DNA of 64,000 nucleotides from JACNKV01 sp964388155 (lineage in GTDB: Bacteria; Fidelibacterota; Marinisomatia; Marinisomatales; JACNKV01): contig CAYLYH010000008.1 in the NCBI GenBank assembly GCA_964388155.1, positions 10,276-74,275 of the forward strand, read 5' to 3'. The notes under the pieces are model-generated. The model was not told the origin of the DNA. It worked only from the letters and a program-made list of their open reading frames with translations, and ran no database searches. Positions 8,689 to 16,329 of the stretch are shown here, piece by piece; the first letter of the stretch is position 1, and each line of letters opens with the position of its first letter. Position numbers and translations under genes: made by a program.

Positions 8689-9810
8689 TTACAGCACAGT
8701 ATTCGTTTCACATTTTGGAGAGTCCAAATGACACTCATTGAATAAATGACATGTGCGTTTACAAATAGATACGAGCATTAGCATTAAAGGAACTTCTATG
8801 AGGACACCGACCACGGTAGCTAATGCAGCCCCGGAAGATAAACCAAAAAGAATGACAGCTGTGGCGATGGCAACTTCAAAATGATTAGAGGCTCCAATCA
8901 TAGCGGCGGGTGCTGCATCATGGTAAGAGAGATTCAACCATCTTGCAAGTATAAAATAGCCAATGACAAAAATAAAGACTGTTTGTATAATAAGCGGAAT
9001 GGCAATCCAAAAAATTGTAAGCGGGTTATTGATAATAACTTCACCCTTAAATGAAAAGAGGAGAACCAACGTTAAAAGTAATGCGGTGATGCTGACGGGA
9101 GTAAGCCAATGTAAAAACCTTTCATTAAACCATATCATCCCTTTGTATTTGATTATCCACTTCCTTGATAAATATCCAGCAACGAGAGGTAATGCTACAT
9201 AGATTGAAACGGAAAATAACATGGTTTGCCAAGGGACGGGCATAGAATTTATGTTGAGCAATAAACTTCCCAGTGGACCGTAAAGAAAGAGCATGATGAG
9301 AGAATTGATAGCTACCATGACCAATGTTAGTCCATCGTTGCCCTTTGAGAGATACCCCCACATTAAAACCATAGCCGTACACGGTGCAATCCCCAGCAAA
9401 ATTGCGCCGGCAATATAGCTCCGCCATAATTCAACTTCTTCACCGTTTGCAAGGATTTCTGTCCCGGGTAGGAGATCCTTAAATAAATATCCCAAAAAGA
9501 AATATGCAATTGCGAACATTGAGAATGGCTTGATAGCCCAATTGATAAATAAGGTAAGAAATACAGGTTTGGGTGTTTTTGCTGATTTTATGACCTGATT
9601 AAAGTCAATCTTGACCATAATAGGATACATCATAAAAAACAGACAAACAGCAATTGGAATAGACACTTGATACAAGGAAATATTATTGAGTGTCGTTGCA
9701 ACTTCAGGTACGGTTTTTCCTAAAACAAGCCCCGCTGCGATACATAACAGTACCCAAACAGTTAAGTACCGTTCAAAGATTGATAATTTCTTTTCTTCCA
9801 TTTCAATCAT
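8689..9810 (-). CDS. acr3: Arsenite efflux permease, ACR3 family
   Basis: An inner-membrane carrier that exports arsenite, with about ten membrane helices. The start FERYLTVWVLLCIAAGLVLG and the motif GIAPCTAMVLMWGYLSKGN (with the essential Cys of the family) are diagnostic. So is the late GASNHFEVAIATAVILFG. Its 373 residues are typical. I took the ATG at 9810; a TTG at 9816 and an ATG at 9801 are alternatives. The Cys-rich tail (ICKRTCHLF) is slightly unusual. No arsR or arsC is adjacent. The neighbours are a CBS-domain protein upstream and three small membrane proteins downstream. Confidence 0.92.
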   Translation of the reverse strand: MIEMEEKKLSIFERYLTVWVLLCIAAGLVLGKTVPEVATTLNNISLYQVSIPIAVCLFFMMYPIMVKIDFNQVIKSAKTPKPVFLTLFINWAIKPFSMFAIAYFFLGYLFKDLLPGTEILANGEEVELWRSYIAGAILLGIAPCTAMVLMWGYLSKGNDGLTLVMVAINSLIMLFLYGPLGSLLLNINSMPVPWQTMLFSVSIYVALPLVAGYLSRKWIIKYKGMIWFNERFLHWLTPVSITALLLTLVLLFSFKGEVIINNPLTIFWIAIPLIIQTVFIFVIGYFILARWLNLSYHDAAPAAMIGASNHFEVAIATAVILFGLSSGAALATVVGVLIEVPLMLMLVSICKRTCHLFNECHLDSPKCETNTVL

Positions 9811-9901
9811 TCCCAATCTTGTGACTTACTGTCCTATATGTCCAACAAACCAATATTTCATCGTTCCAATATCTTAATAGACAAAGCCTTAACGCTATGC
9901 G

Positions 9902-10306
9902 CTATTTTCCCCGCATTTTATCAATGGCTCTCAGGATATCACGACGGCTGATCTGACCAACCAATTGGTCGTCTGAATCCATAACCGGAAAACGACGAAA
10001 TCTTGAGTTGAGAAATTTCCCTGCAACATCAAAAATACTGGCATCTTCATTGATGGTTTCTACATCCGATGACATTAATTCGGACACAAGTGCGCCCATC
10101 TCATCGTGATAGGATGATTCCATGATCGTGCGCATACAGTCTTTTTCAGACAGGATGCCAACCAGATTATCATCCGCATCCACAACGGGTGCCCCGGAAA
10201 TTTTGTTTTTCAGCAATGTCTGAATAGCGGTCAGAGCATTTGTTTCCGGTGTGAATGTGATGAGTATTTTTGCCATAATATCACGAATACTGTATGGTGT
10301 TTTCAT
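9902..10306 (-). CDS. Tandem CBS-domain protein
   Basis: The 134 residues consist almost only of two CBS motifs, about 8-62 and 77-130, which together form one Bateman module that binds adenosine nucleotides. Landmarks are NKISGAPVVDADDNLVGIL and SRFRRFPVMDSDDQLVGQIS, each followed by a short helix (EKDCMR, RRDILR). There is no attached catalytic or transport domain, so it probably regulates a partner in trans. It lies 41 bases after gerW and 91 bases before acr3 on the minus strand. Confidence 0.88.
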   Translation of the reverse strand: MKTPYSIRDIMAKILITFTPETNALTAIQTLLKNKISGAPVVDADDNLVGILSEKDCMRTIMESSYHDEMGALVSELMSSDVETINEDASIFDVAGKFLNSRFRRFPVMDSDDQLVGQISRRDILRAIDKMRGK

Positions 10307-10347
10307 AAAATGATTTCCTTTCTTTTATTATCTCGGCCGGTAAAGAT

Positions 10348-10746
10348 TTATTCGGATTTATCCGGTTCTGTAGATTTTTCTTGAGTGGATTTTGATTCCA
10401 CAATATTTTTCACGGTCTCGACGACTTTGGGGGCTAAATCCATCAATTTGGTGATTGCACTTTCTTTTTCTCCGATGGTCAGCAGTTTAGATCCGTCGGG
10501 TCCGATCACAACAAATGCCACGGGATTAATTGACCACCCGCCGCCAATTCCTTGGCCATCGCCTTTTTCATCCTTCGGTTTTTTTGAAGTGTTCGTTCCA
10601 CCACCGCCACCGAATCCAAACGTAACTTTGGAAACGGGAATCACTGTATGGTCTCCGGCTTTAACCGGATCTCCGACCACCGTTTTTGAAACCATAAGGT
10701 CTTGAAGCTCTTCTAATGTTGATTTAACTAAGTCTGAAATACTCAT
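10348..10746 (-). CDS. ytfJ: GerW/YtfJ family protein
   Basis: The 132-residue protein matches the GerW (YtfJ) family. It has an N-terminal helix (LVKSTLEELQDLM), then VVGDPVKAGDHTVIPVSKVTFGFGGGGG, a Gly-rich loop, and the block GGGWSINPVAFVVIGPDG. In Bacillus this family is tied to spore germination, but members occur widely in non-spore-formers with unknown roles. Its start overlaps the stop of the YtfI-like gene by 4 bases (ATGA), and the same pairing occurs in Bacillus. Function here is unknown. Confidence 0.88.
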   Translation of the reverse strand: MSISDLVKSTLEELQDLMVSKTVVGDPVKAGDHTVIPVSKVTFGFGGGGGTNTSKKPKDEKGDGQGIGGGWSINPVAFVVIGPDGSKLLTIGEKESAITKLMDLAPKVVETVKNIVESKSTQEKSTEPDKSE

Positions 10747-11351
10747 GAAGTGTCCTTTCTTTGATGTGAATTTAAATGATATTGAATGAATTTCAATGCT
10801 AAACTTGCAGGGAAAAATGTAAAATTAAGTTTTCCATGTAGATCTGTACCTAATGGCGGATTAAACTCCGGTGAAATATTTATTGTTTTATTTACTTTCG
10901 GTGGAATTATTGCAGAGATGGTGTTGATTGCACCAAATAAAATGCCGGTATGCATCGGATTCTCCAAACCTATCTGTCCTTTAACCGATAAATATTGCCA
11001 GTGTACTGATCGGATAAATGCCAATCCCAATTTTTTGTTTTGATTGACTTTTTTTAAACGCGGTATCCATAATGAATGAGATGAAGCACTTTTTCGTTTA
11101 TTTGACCGTGGTGTTGATGTCATTTTCCAGTGAAACCAGGGATGATGATAAGGCCCAAAGCACAGATTGTTGGTTATAGTCGGAGAATATGCAATCCCGA
11201 AACGTTTACCGCCCACGAGAATTTTACCGGAGTAGATGGTTGAGGACGAATCCAATATAATTTTACCTCGGAGTTGAAATCGTATTGGGATCAGTAAAAT
11301 TATGATTCCCAATGCAACAATAGCACTGACTGTATATAGGATGAGTGTCAT
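10743..11351 (-). CDS. DUF2953 (YtfI-like) membrane protein
   Basis: A 202-residue protein with one N-terminal membrane helix (about 4-22, ending IPIRFQLRG) and a mostly beta extracytoplasmic or cytoplasmic part. The arrangement and the LGLAFIRSVHWQYLSVKGQIGLENPMHTG segment fit DUF2953, the family of Bacillus YtfI. The strongest support is the coupled downstream gerW/ytfJ gene. A TatT-like lipoprotein gene lies 24 bases upstream. Confidence 0.7.
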   Translation of the reverse strand: MTLILYTVSAIVALGIIILLIPIRFQLRGKIILDSSSTIYSGKILVGGKRFGIAYSPTITNNLCFGPYHHPWFHWKMTSTPRSNKRKSASSHSLWIPRLKKVNQNKKLGLAFIRSVHWQYLSVKGQIGLENPMHTGILFGAINTISAIIPPKVNKTINISPEFNPPLGTDLHGKLNFTFFPASLALKFIQYHLNSHQRKDTS

Positions 11352-11375
11352 CGAATGAAAAAGTCGTCTATTAAT

Positions 11376-12245
11376 TTATTCAAATAACAACGATTCTTGA
11401 GATAATAAAGCACGAGCGATTTCTTGTTCGAACAGATTTTCCGGCATGACCTCCGGAATTTGGGACGGATCGGATGAAATGACCGATTCCAGATTAGATC
11501 GAAATTGTTCCGGTTCTCCGGATTTTGTGTGATAAAATTGTGAGAACAAAGTTTTGGTGGACAAGTATCCCGGATAAGAAGAAATCGCTTGGTCAAAATA
11601 GGATTTCGATTGACGAAGTTCGACGCCCGGGATTCTGGCGTAAAATACACCCAATAATCGGTACGGACCTCCATAATAAAAGGTTGGATTCATAATGAGA
11701 AGTTTATGCAGAACCGATTCAATCATGACACGGTTTTTTATTCTTTCAACCACAGGCTGATTGATGAGGATGGAGCCGGTATTAACCATCCACCAATATA
11801 GGGCAGGTAACAGAGATTCTTCTATGCTCTCGATTGCAGTAACAAATTTGGCTACACTGTCACCTACCGCCTCATTATATGCTACAGAAAATGACGGTGC
11901 ATTGAGTAGGGCAGTTTTAGCAGCCGCTGCACCCAGAGAATATAATGCTTCTTTTTCTGTTTGGTCTGCTACGATGTAGCGACCATTAAAATAACATGTG
12001 TGACTGTATAATATGCCAAGTTCTAAGTTGGCTATATCTAAGTCATAGGCGAGAGATAAAAAGTGCAGAGCTTTTTGTGCATCAGAAATATTTGATCGTT
12101 TTTCCCAGTGAATCCGCCCCTGTTTTTCTAAAAAAAGCGCATTTTGTTCAAGGATAAATTTCTGCGTATCTATCCTAGGTCTGCATCCACTTAGCAGTAT
12201 TATGAATGCAGCGACAGTTATGGTAAAACGTCTGGTATTTGTCAT
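11376..12245 (-). CDS. TatT-like (TRAP transporter T-component) lipoprotein
   Basis: A secreted lipoprotein of 289 residues. The signal peptide ends in the lipobox LLSGC (Cys about 21). The body is helical and TPR-like. The segments LLIMNPTFYYGGPYRLLGVFYARIP and YFDQAISSYPGYLSTKTLFSQFY strongly recall the TatT family, trimeric periplasmic proteins associated with some TRAP transporters. No TRAP permease or substrate-binding protein is in this window, so the ligand and partner are unknown. It is the first gene of the minus-strand block and is divergent from phoH. Confidence 0.75.
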   Translation of the reverse strand: MTNTRRFTITVAAFIILLSGCRPRIDTQKFILEQNALFLEKQGRIHWEKRSNISDAQKALHFLSLAYDLDIANLELGILYSHTCYFNGRYIVADQTEKEALYSLGAAAAKTALLNAPSFSVAYNEAVGDSVAKFVTAIESIEESLLPALYWWMVNTGSILINQPVVERIKNRVMIESVLHKLLIMNPTFYYGGPYRLLGVFYARIPGVELRQSKSYFDQAISSYPGYLSTKTLFSQFYHTKSGEPEQFRSNLESVISSDPSQIPEVMPENLFEQEIARALLSQESLLFE

Positions 12246-12260
12246 TTGTCTAAATCGAAA

Positions 12261-12304
12261 CCTGTAATGGGTGAGTTATTCCTGTAATCATCGTAAATTA
12301 CAGG
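12261..12304. promoter_or_regulatory. Three CCTGTAAT half-sites in the divergent TatT/phoH gap
   Basis: CCTGTAAT occurs at 12261-12268 and 12281-12288, exactly 20 bases apart. Its reverse complement ATTACAGG is at 12297-12304. The last two form an 8-base perfect stem with an 8-base spacer. The spacing and the divergent promoter position suggest an operator for a dimeric regulator. There is no T-run to make it a terminator. Confidence 0.4.
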
Positions 12305-12330
12305 TCGTAAGTTAGAGAAAAAATAACAAA

Positions 12331-13275
12331 ATGAAAAAAACAATTGAATTAAAAGGAATAGACTGTCGGTTGCTGTTTGGCGTAGCCGATGCAAATTTAA
12401 ACCTGATTGAAAACACCTTTTCTGTGACCCTGTTTGTTCGGGGAGATGTTATCCACCTGGAGGGTGATGAAACGGAAGTGAATCTTATCCGCGAGCTTTT
12501 CCATGAGATGATACAAACGCTCAGCCGAAAAGGGAGTTTGACACAGGACGATGTAAAACAGCTGATTCAGGTGATTCATACCGACAACGGGCATGAGACT
12601 AAATCTCCGGATAATGTGATTCATTACGGACTCAAAGGTGCTATCTCTGCGAGATCAAATGGGCAGGAATCCTATGTGAAAACTGTTCAGGAAAATGACA
12701 TTGCATTTTCGATCGGACCTGCAGGAACAGGGAAAACCTTTATGGCAGTTGCTTTTGCTGTGGCAGCGCTTGAAAATCACGAAGTCGATAAGATTGTTTT
12801 GTGTCGACCGGCAGTTGAAGCAGGGGAGAGTCTTGGATTTTTACCCGGGGATTTGAAAGAAAAAGTGGATCCGTACTTAACACCTCTTTATGATGCGTTG
12901 GGGGAAATGGTATCTCGAACTCGATTAAAACCGTTTCTTGAAAAGAAGATTATTGAGATCATTCCGTTGGCGTATATGCGCGGACGTACATTAAGTAATG
13001 CGTTTATGATTCTGGATGAAGCTCAGAACTCTACCGCGATGCAGATGAAGATGTTTCTGACGCGGCTTGGCGTGAATTCCCGAGCAATTATTACCGGGGA
13101 TATCACGCAAATTGATTTACCAAAATCCACAGAATCCGGGTTAATACAAGCGTCGGCTATTTTGAAGAATGTTGACGGAGTTGGATTTGTTCATTTAACG
13201 GAGCAAGATGTTGTCCGACATAAATTGGTTAGGAAAATCATTCGTGCATACAATTCAGTAGATAAAAATAGCTGA
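12331..13275 (+). CDS. phoH: PhoH-like ATPase
   Basis: A 314-residue cytoplasmic P-loop NTPase of the PhoH family, an RNA-helicase-related group often next to ybeY. Walker A is GPAGTGKTFMAVAFA (about residues 130-144). The family block VDKIVLCRPAVEAGESLGFLPG and the Walker B MILDEAQNS follow. An N-terminal domain of about 100 residues precedes the ATPase. No ybeY follows here; a repeat-rich gap does. The ATG start is preceded by an AAAAATAACAAA leader with no strong Shine-Dalgarno. Confidence 0.93.
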   Translation: MKKTIELKGIDCRLLFGVADANLNLIENTFSVTLFVRGDVIHLEGDETEVNLIRELFHEMIQTLSRKGSLTQDDVKQLIQVIHTDNGHETKSPDNVIHYGLKGAISARSNGQESYVKTVQENDIAFSIGPAGTGKTFMAVAFAVAALENHEVDKIVLCRPAVEAGESLGFLPGDLKEKVDPYLTPLYDALGEMVSRTRLKPFLEKKIIEIIPLAYMRGRTLSNAFMILDEAQNSTAMQMKMFLTRLGVNSRAIITGDITQIDLPKSTESGLIQASAILKNVDGVGFVHLTEQDVVRHKLVRKIIRAYNSVDKNS

Positions 13276-13290
13276 GTTTTAACCTGGATT

Positions 13291-13350
13291 ATTCGCCCTC
13301 CTATAAAACATTGGCGGGCAGGCCACAAAAGGCACAAAATTCACAAAAAG
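13291..13350 (-). repeat. Dispersed intergenic repeat, copy 2 (inverted relative to 1032-1090)
   Basis: The reverse complement of this stretch matches 1032-1090 over about 58 bases with one substitution and one extra T at the edge. It follows the phoH stop by 15 bases. The match includes both the TTTTGTG tract and the GCCTGCCCGCC palindrome half. Confidence 0.88.
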
Positions 13351-13693
13351 CTGATAATAAGGTAGTTATAATGAACTTGAATTAAACTCTTAAGTGCCTG
13401 CCACCTTTAGGTTAGAAATGTGTTTTTAATGATAAAAATAATGAATCATATCATTCATAAGTACGAACTTTGCGGAAAAGAATGGGGTGAACTTTGTGAC
13501 ATTCGTGGTTGGTGCTCACAGTCCCGTGTATTTTATGGGGAATTAATGAGGCTATGGAATATCGCATTTTGTTTCACACAAAGTCCGCAGAATAATCGTA
13601 TAGACAAAAATGGAGAAAAGGAGAAGGAAAGACAGGATGCAGTTAGTAATCTGCGATTGGCAGTGAGTAGCTATTACCCTTTTTACCAAAGAC
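13351..13693. other. Repeat-rich non-coding gap
   Basis: Between phoH and the oxidoreductase gene I see no convincing gene. A TGCCTGCCACC fragment lies near 13397. A degenerate TTTGTG-like tract (about 13487-13515) leads into a decayed CCCGTG...GGGG hairpin at 13523-13540, the same arm type as at 2791 and 16255. A purine-rich GAGAAGGAGAAGG tract is at about 13613-13630. An open frame at 13420-13716 reads straight through these repeats and is not credible. Confidence 0.6.
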
Positions 13694-13725
13694 ACTCTAA
13701 CACTCTAACACCCTAACACTCTAAC
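13694..13725 (+). repeat. Four tandem ACTCTAAC octamers directly before a start codon
   Basis: ACTCTAAC occurs four times in a row, the third as ACCCTAAC, and ends 2 bases before the ATG at 13728. The tract replaces any Shine-Dalgarno sequence. It is the cleanest of the many AAC-rich leaders in the window. Confidence 0.9.
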
Positions 13726-13727
13726 AC

Positions 13728-14978
13728 ATGAACACATTCAAAAGAGCTCCGTATTGGCTTTCACCGTCAGGTAATGGCGATGATTATACGCAGACATACC
13801 CAAGTTTAGAGGAAAATATTACTGCGGATATTTGTGTGGTCGGTGGCGGAATAACCGGTGTTATGATTACTTATGCCTTAGCACAACAAGGCGTGAAAGT
13901 TGTTTTAATGGAAAAGGAGACACTGGGAAGCGGTGCAACCGGTCGAAATACCGGGTTTATTTTATCCGGCACGGTAGAGCATTATAATCGTGCGGTCACG
14001 TTTTGGGGGAAAGACAAAGCCAAACGAGTGTGGAAATACACGCAGCGGAATCATGAGATTTTGAAAGAGATTATCAAAGATGAGAAAATCGATTGTGATT
14101 ATGAACAGAAAGGCAGTTTGGTCTTAGCCACCACCGAGCAGGAAGGTAAGGAAATCCGGGAGACGTATGCGTTGTTATCAGAGGACGGGTTTTCTTGTGA
14201 ATGGCTGTCATCCAATGATTGTACAGAATTACTGAATACTGATTTCTTTACCGGAGCGGTACGAATGCCCCAAGATGGCGGTTTTCATCCGGTGAACTTT
14301 GTTTCAAGAATTTCAGAGACCTTGAAGAAGCAAGGTGTAAGTGTTTTTGAAAAAACACCGGTAATCGATATCCAAAGTTCCGGGATGGAAAACAACCTGG
14401 AAATCCATCTTGAAAAGGGAAAAGTGGACTGTGCAATGGCTATTCTTGCGACGAACGGTTATACGCAAAACATTGTGCCGGAGCTGAAGGATTATATCGT
14501 CCCAGTTATTGGCCAGGCTTTTGTCACTGAACCCGTGCAAAAGTCTATGTTTCGCGAGGTTATTTATGCTAATTTCGGGTACGAATATTGGCGTCAATTG
14601 CCCGATAATCGCATCATGGTTGGTGGATTTCGTGAGCACGCCAAAAAGCAGATAATAGACATTTCAGATCACATTGATCTTGAACTGTTAGATGGATTAC
14701 ACGATTATTTTACAAATATTTTCACTGAAGCAAGGAATGTCTGCATGACACATGCATGGTCTGGCATCATGGGTTTCAGTAAGGATGGATTTCCGATTCT
14801 CGGAGCAACATCTGCTTATCCGAATTTATTTATATGCGGAGGATTTACCGGTCATGGATTAGGCTTCTCCGGTGCAATAGGTTTTACTGCTGCAGAGCTC
14901 ATGGTGAACGGATTTGCCCCGGACGCTGATTTATTTCATATTAATCGATTCTCACAAAAAACAAGGAATTCAATATGA
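13728..14978 (+). CDS. FAD-dependent amino acid/amine oxidoreductase (DAO family)
   Basis: A 416-residue flavoprotein of the DAO superfamily. The Rossmann dinucleotide motif VVGGGITGVMITYALAQQG (about 37-55) is followed by a Glu-ended strand (VVLMEKE). The ATGRNTGFILSG block and the C-terminal GFTGHGLGFSGAIG flavin-contact motif resemble gamma-glutamylputrescine oxidase (PuuB) and related amine oxidases. The substrate cannot be assigned. Its stop overlaps the thiolase start by 4 bases, which links it to CoA-ester metabolism. Confidence 0.85.
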   Translation: MNTFKRAPYWLSPSGNGDDYTQTYPSLEENITADICVVGGGITGVMITYALAQQGVKVVLMEKETLGSGATGRNTGFILSGTVEHYNRAVTFWGKDKAKRVWKYTQRNHEILKEIIKDEKIDCDYEQKGSLVLATTEQEGKEIRETYALLSEDGFSCEWLSSNDCTELLNTDFFTGAVRMPQDGGFHPVNFVSRISETLKKQGVSVFEKTPVIDIQSSGMENNLEIHLEKGKVDCAMAILATNGYTQNIVPELKDYIVPVIGQAFVTEPVQKSMFREVIYANFGYEYWRQLPDNRIMVGGFREHAKKQIIDISDHIDLELLDGLHDYFTNIFTEARNVCMTHAWSGIMGFSKDGFPILGATSAYPNLFICGGFTGHGLGFSGAIGFTAAELMVNGFAPDADLFHINRFSQKTRNSI

Positions 14979-16165
14979 CACAGTTACGTGATGTCGTTTT
15001 GGTGTCTGCCAAACGGACTCCAATCGGCTCTTTTCAGGGCGCTTTATCTTCAGTTTCCGCTACTAAACTTGGAGCTACCGTCATCAAATCAATTATGGAT
15101 GAAACCAAACTTGATCCGCAGAGCGTGGATGAAGTCATCATGGGGAACGTTTTAGCCGCCGGATCAGGCCAGGCACCTGCAAGGCAGGTAGCAATATATT
15201 CCGGATTACCAAATTCTGTGGAATGCCTAACCATTAACAAAATGTGTGGCTCGGGACTAAAATCCGTGATGCTGGCTGTGCAGGCAATCCAAGTCGGAGA
15301 TGCCGATGTGATTATTGCCGGCGGGATGGAGAACATGTCCGCGGCTCCCTATCTGCTGCCCAAAGCACGTACCGGTTACCGAATGGGCCACGGTCAAATT
15401 TTCGACAGCATGATTTACGACGGATTATGGGATGTATATGATGACAAACACATGGGCAATTGTGCCGAACTTTGCGCAAAAAAATATGAGTACACGAGAG
15501 AAGCACAGGATGTGTTTGCGATTGAATCATACCAACGAGCTCAAGCGATGCAAAAATCCGGCGGGTTTTCGAATGAGATCGTCCCAGTCGAGGTCCCGCA
15601 AAGACGGGGCGACCCGATTGTTGTAAGTGAGGACGAAGAACCGGGGCGGGCACGGTTTGACAAAATTCCAAATTTACGTCCTGCCTTTGAAAAGGACGGA
15701 ACGATTACCGCCGCGAATGCCTCAAAAATCAATGATGGTGCGTCGGCAGTATTGGTTATGGCTAAAGAAAAAGCCGAAGAGTTGGGATTAACACCGATAG
15801 CGAAGGTTGTTTCTCAAGCCTCAGCGGCACAAGAACCGGATTGGTTTACCATCGCTCCGGTGAAAGCCATTCAAAAAGCACTTGATAAAGCTGAGAAAAC
15901 AGCGGAAGAAATCGACCTATGGGAAATCAATGAAGCCTTTGCTCCGGTGACAATGGCGGCTATTGACGAATACAATCTGGATATCAATAAAGTGAATGTT
16001 CACGGCGGAGCCATTGCACTAGGACATCCGATCGGAGCATCGGGAGCGCGCGTGTTGACCACACTTTTACATGCCATGGATGCAAAAAACGCCAAAACAG
16101 GACTTGCGACACTCTGCATCGGCGGCGGGGAAGCATCAGCACTGATCGTGGAAAAATGGAGATAG
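14975..16165 (+). CDS. atoB: Acetyl-CoA acetyltransferase (thiolase)
   Basis: Thiolase that condenses two acetyl-CoA or cleaves 3-ketoacyl-CoA. The nucleophile Cys91 lies in NKMCGSGLKS, His351 in GGAIALGHPIGASG and the second Cys381 in ATLCIGGGEA. All three catalytic residues are present, and 396 residues is the normal length. It is coupled to the upstream FAD oxidoreductase by an ATGA overlap and is followed, after a repeat-filled gap, by hbd and an acyl-CoA dehydrogenase. The set could run degradatively or towards butyryl-CoA; no crotonase is present here. Confidence 0.95.
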   Translation: MTQLRDVVLVSAKRTPIGSFQGALSSVSATKLGATVIKSIMDETKLDPQSVDEVIMGNVLAAGSGQAPARQVAIYSGLPNSVECLTINKMCGSGLKSVMLAVQAIQVGDADVIIAGGMENMSAAPYLLPKARTGYRMGHGQIFDSMIYDGLWDVYDDKHMGNCAELCAKKYEYTREAQDVFAIESYQRAQAMQKSGGFSNEIVPVEVPQRRGDPIVVSEDEEPGRARFDKIPNLRPAFEKDGTITAANASKINDGASAVLVMAKEKAEELGLTPIAKVVSQASAAQEPDWFTIAPVKAIQKALDKAEKTAEEIDLWEINEAFAPVTMAAIDEYNLDINKVNVHGGAIALGHPIGASGARVLTTLLHAMDAKNAKTGLATLCIGGGEASALIVEKWR

Positions 16166-16250
16166 GGAGAAGAGGATAGAAGGAGACGTGGTGAAGGGGA
16201 GAAACAACCACTCACCAACTTGTCCATCGTAGCGAATCACCAATCACCAG

Positions 16251-16299
16251 TAACCCCCGTAAAAAACACGGGGTCTACACTACGTTACGACAATAACCA
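16251..16299 (+). repeat. CCCCGT...ACGGGG hairpin element, copy 1
   Basis: TAACCCCCGT leads into a perfect hairpin: CCCCGT at 16255-16260 and ACGGGG at 16268-16273 with an A-rich 7-base loop. It continues GTCTACACTACGTTACGACAATAACC. The same 48-base element recurs at 50367-50440, where a 26-base palindrome is inserted after CTAC. It is flanked on both sides by degenerate CACCAATAACCA tandems (16200-16320), so the whole thiolase-hbd gap is repeat. Confidence 0.88.
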
Positions 16300-16329
16300 G
16301 TAACCATTCACCAATAACCAAGGATTATT

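Noticed and set aside
11348..11674. A 108-residue minus-strand frame overlapping the start of the YtfI-like gap
   Set aside because: It lies in another frame of the TatT-like gene, which has a signal peptide and family features. The overlap is nearly complete.
13420..13716. A 98-residue open frame on the plus strand between phoH and the oxidoreductase gene
   Set aside because: It reads through a TTTGTG-like tract, a CCCGTG hairpin and the ACTCTAAC repeats, and its amino acid pattern resembles no protein. It is better explained as repeat DNA.
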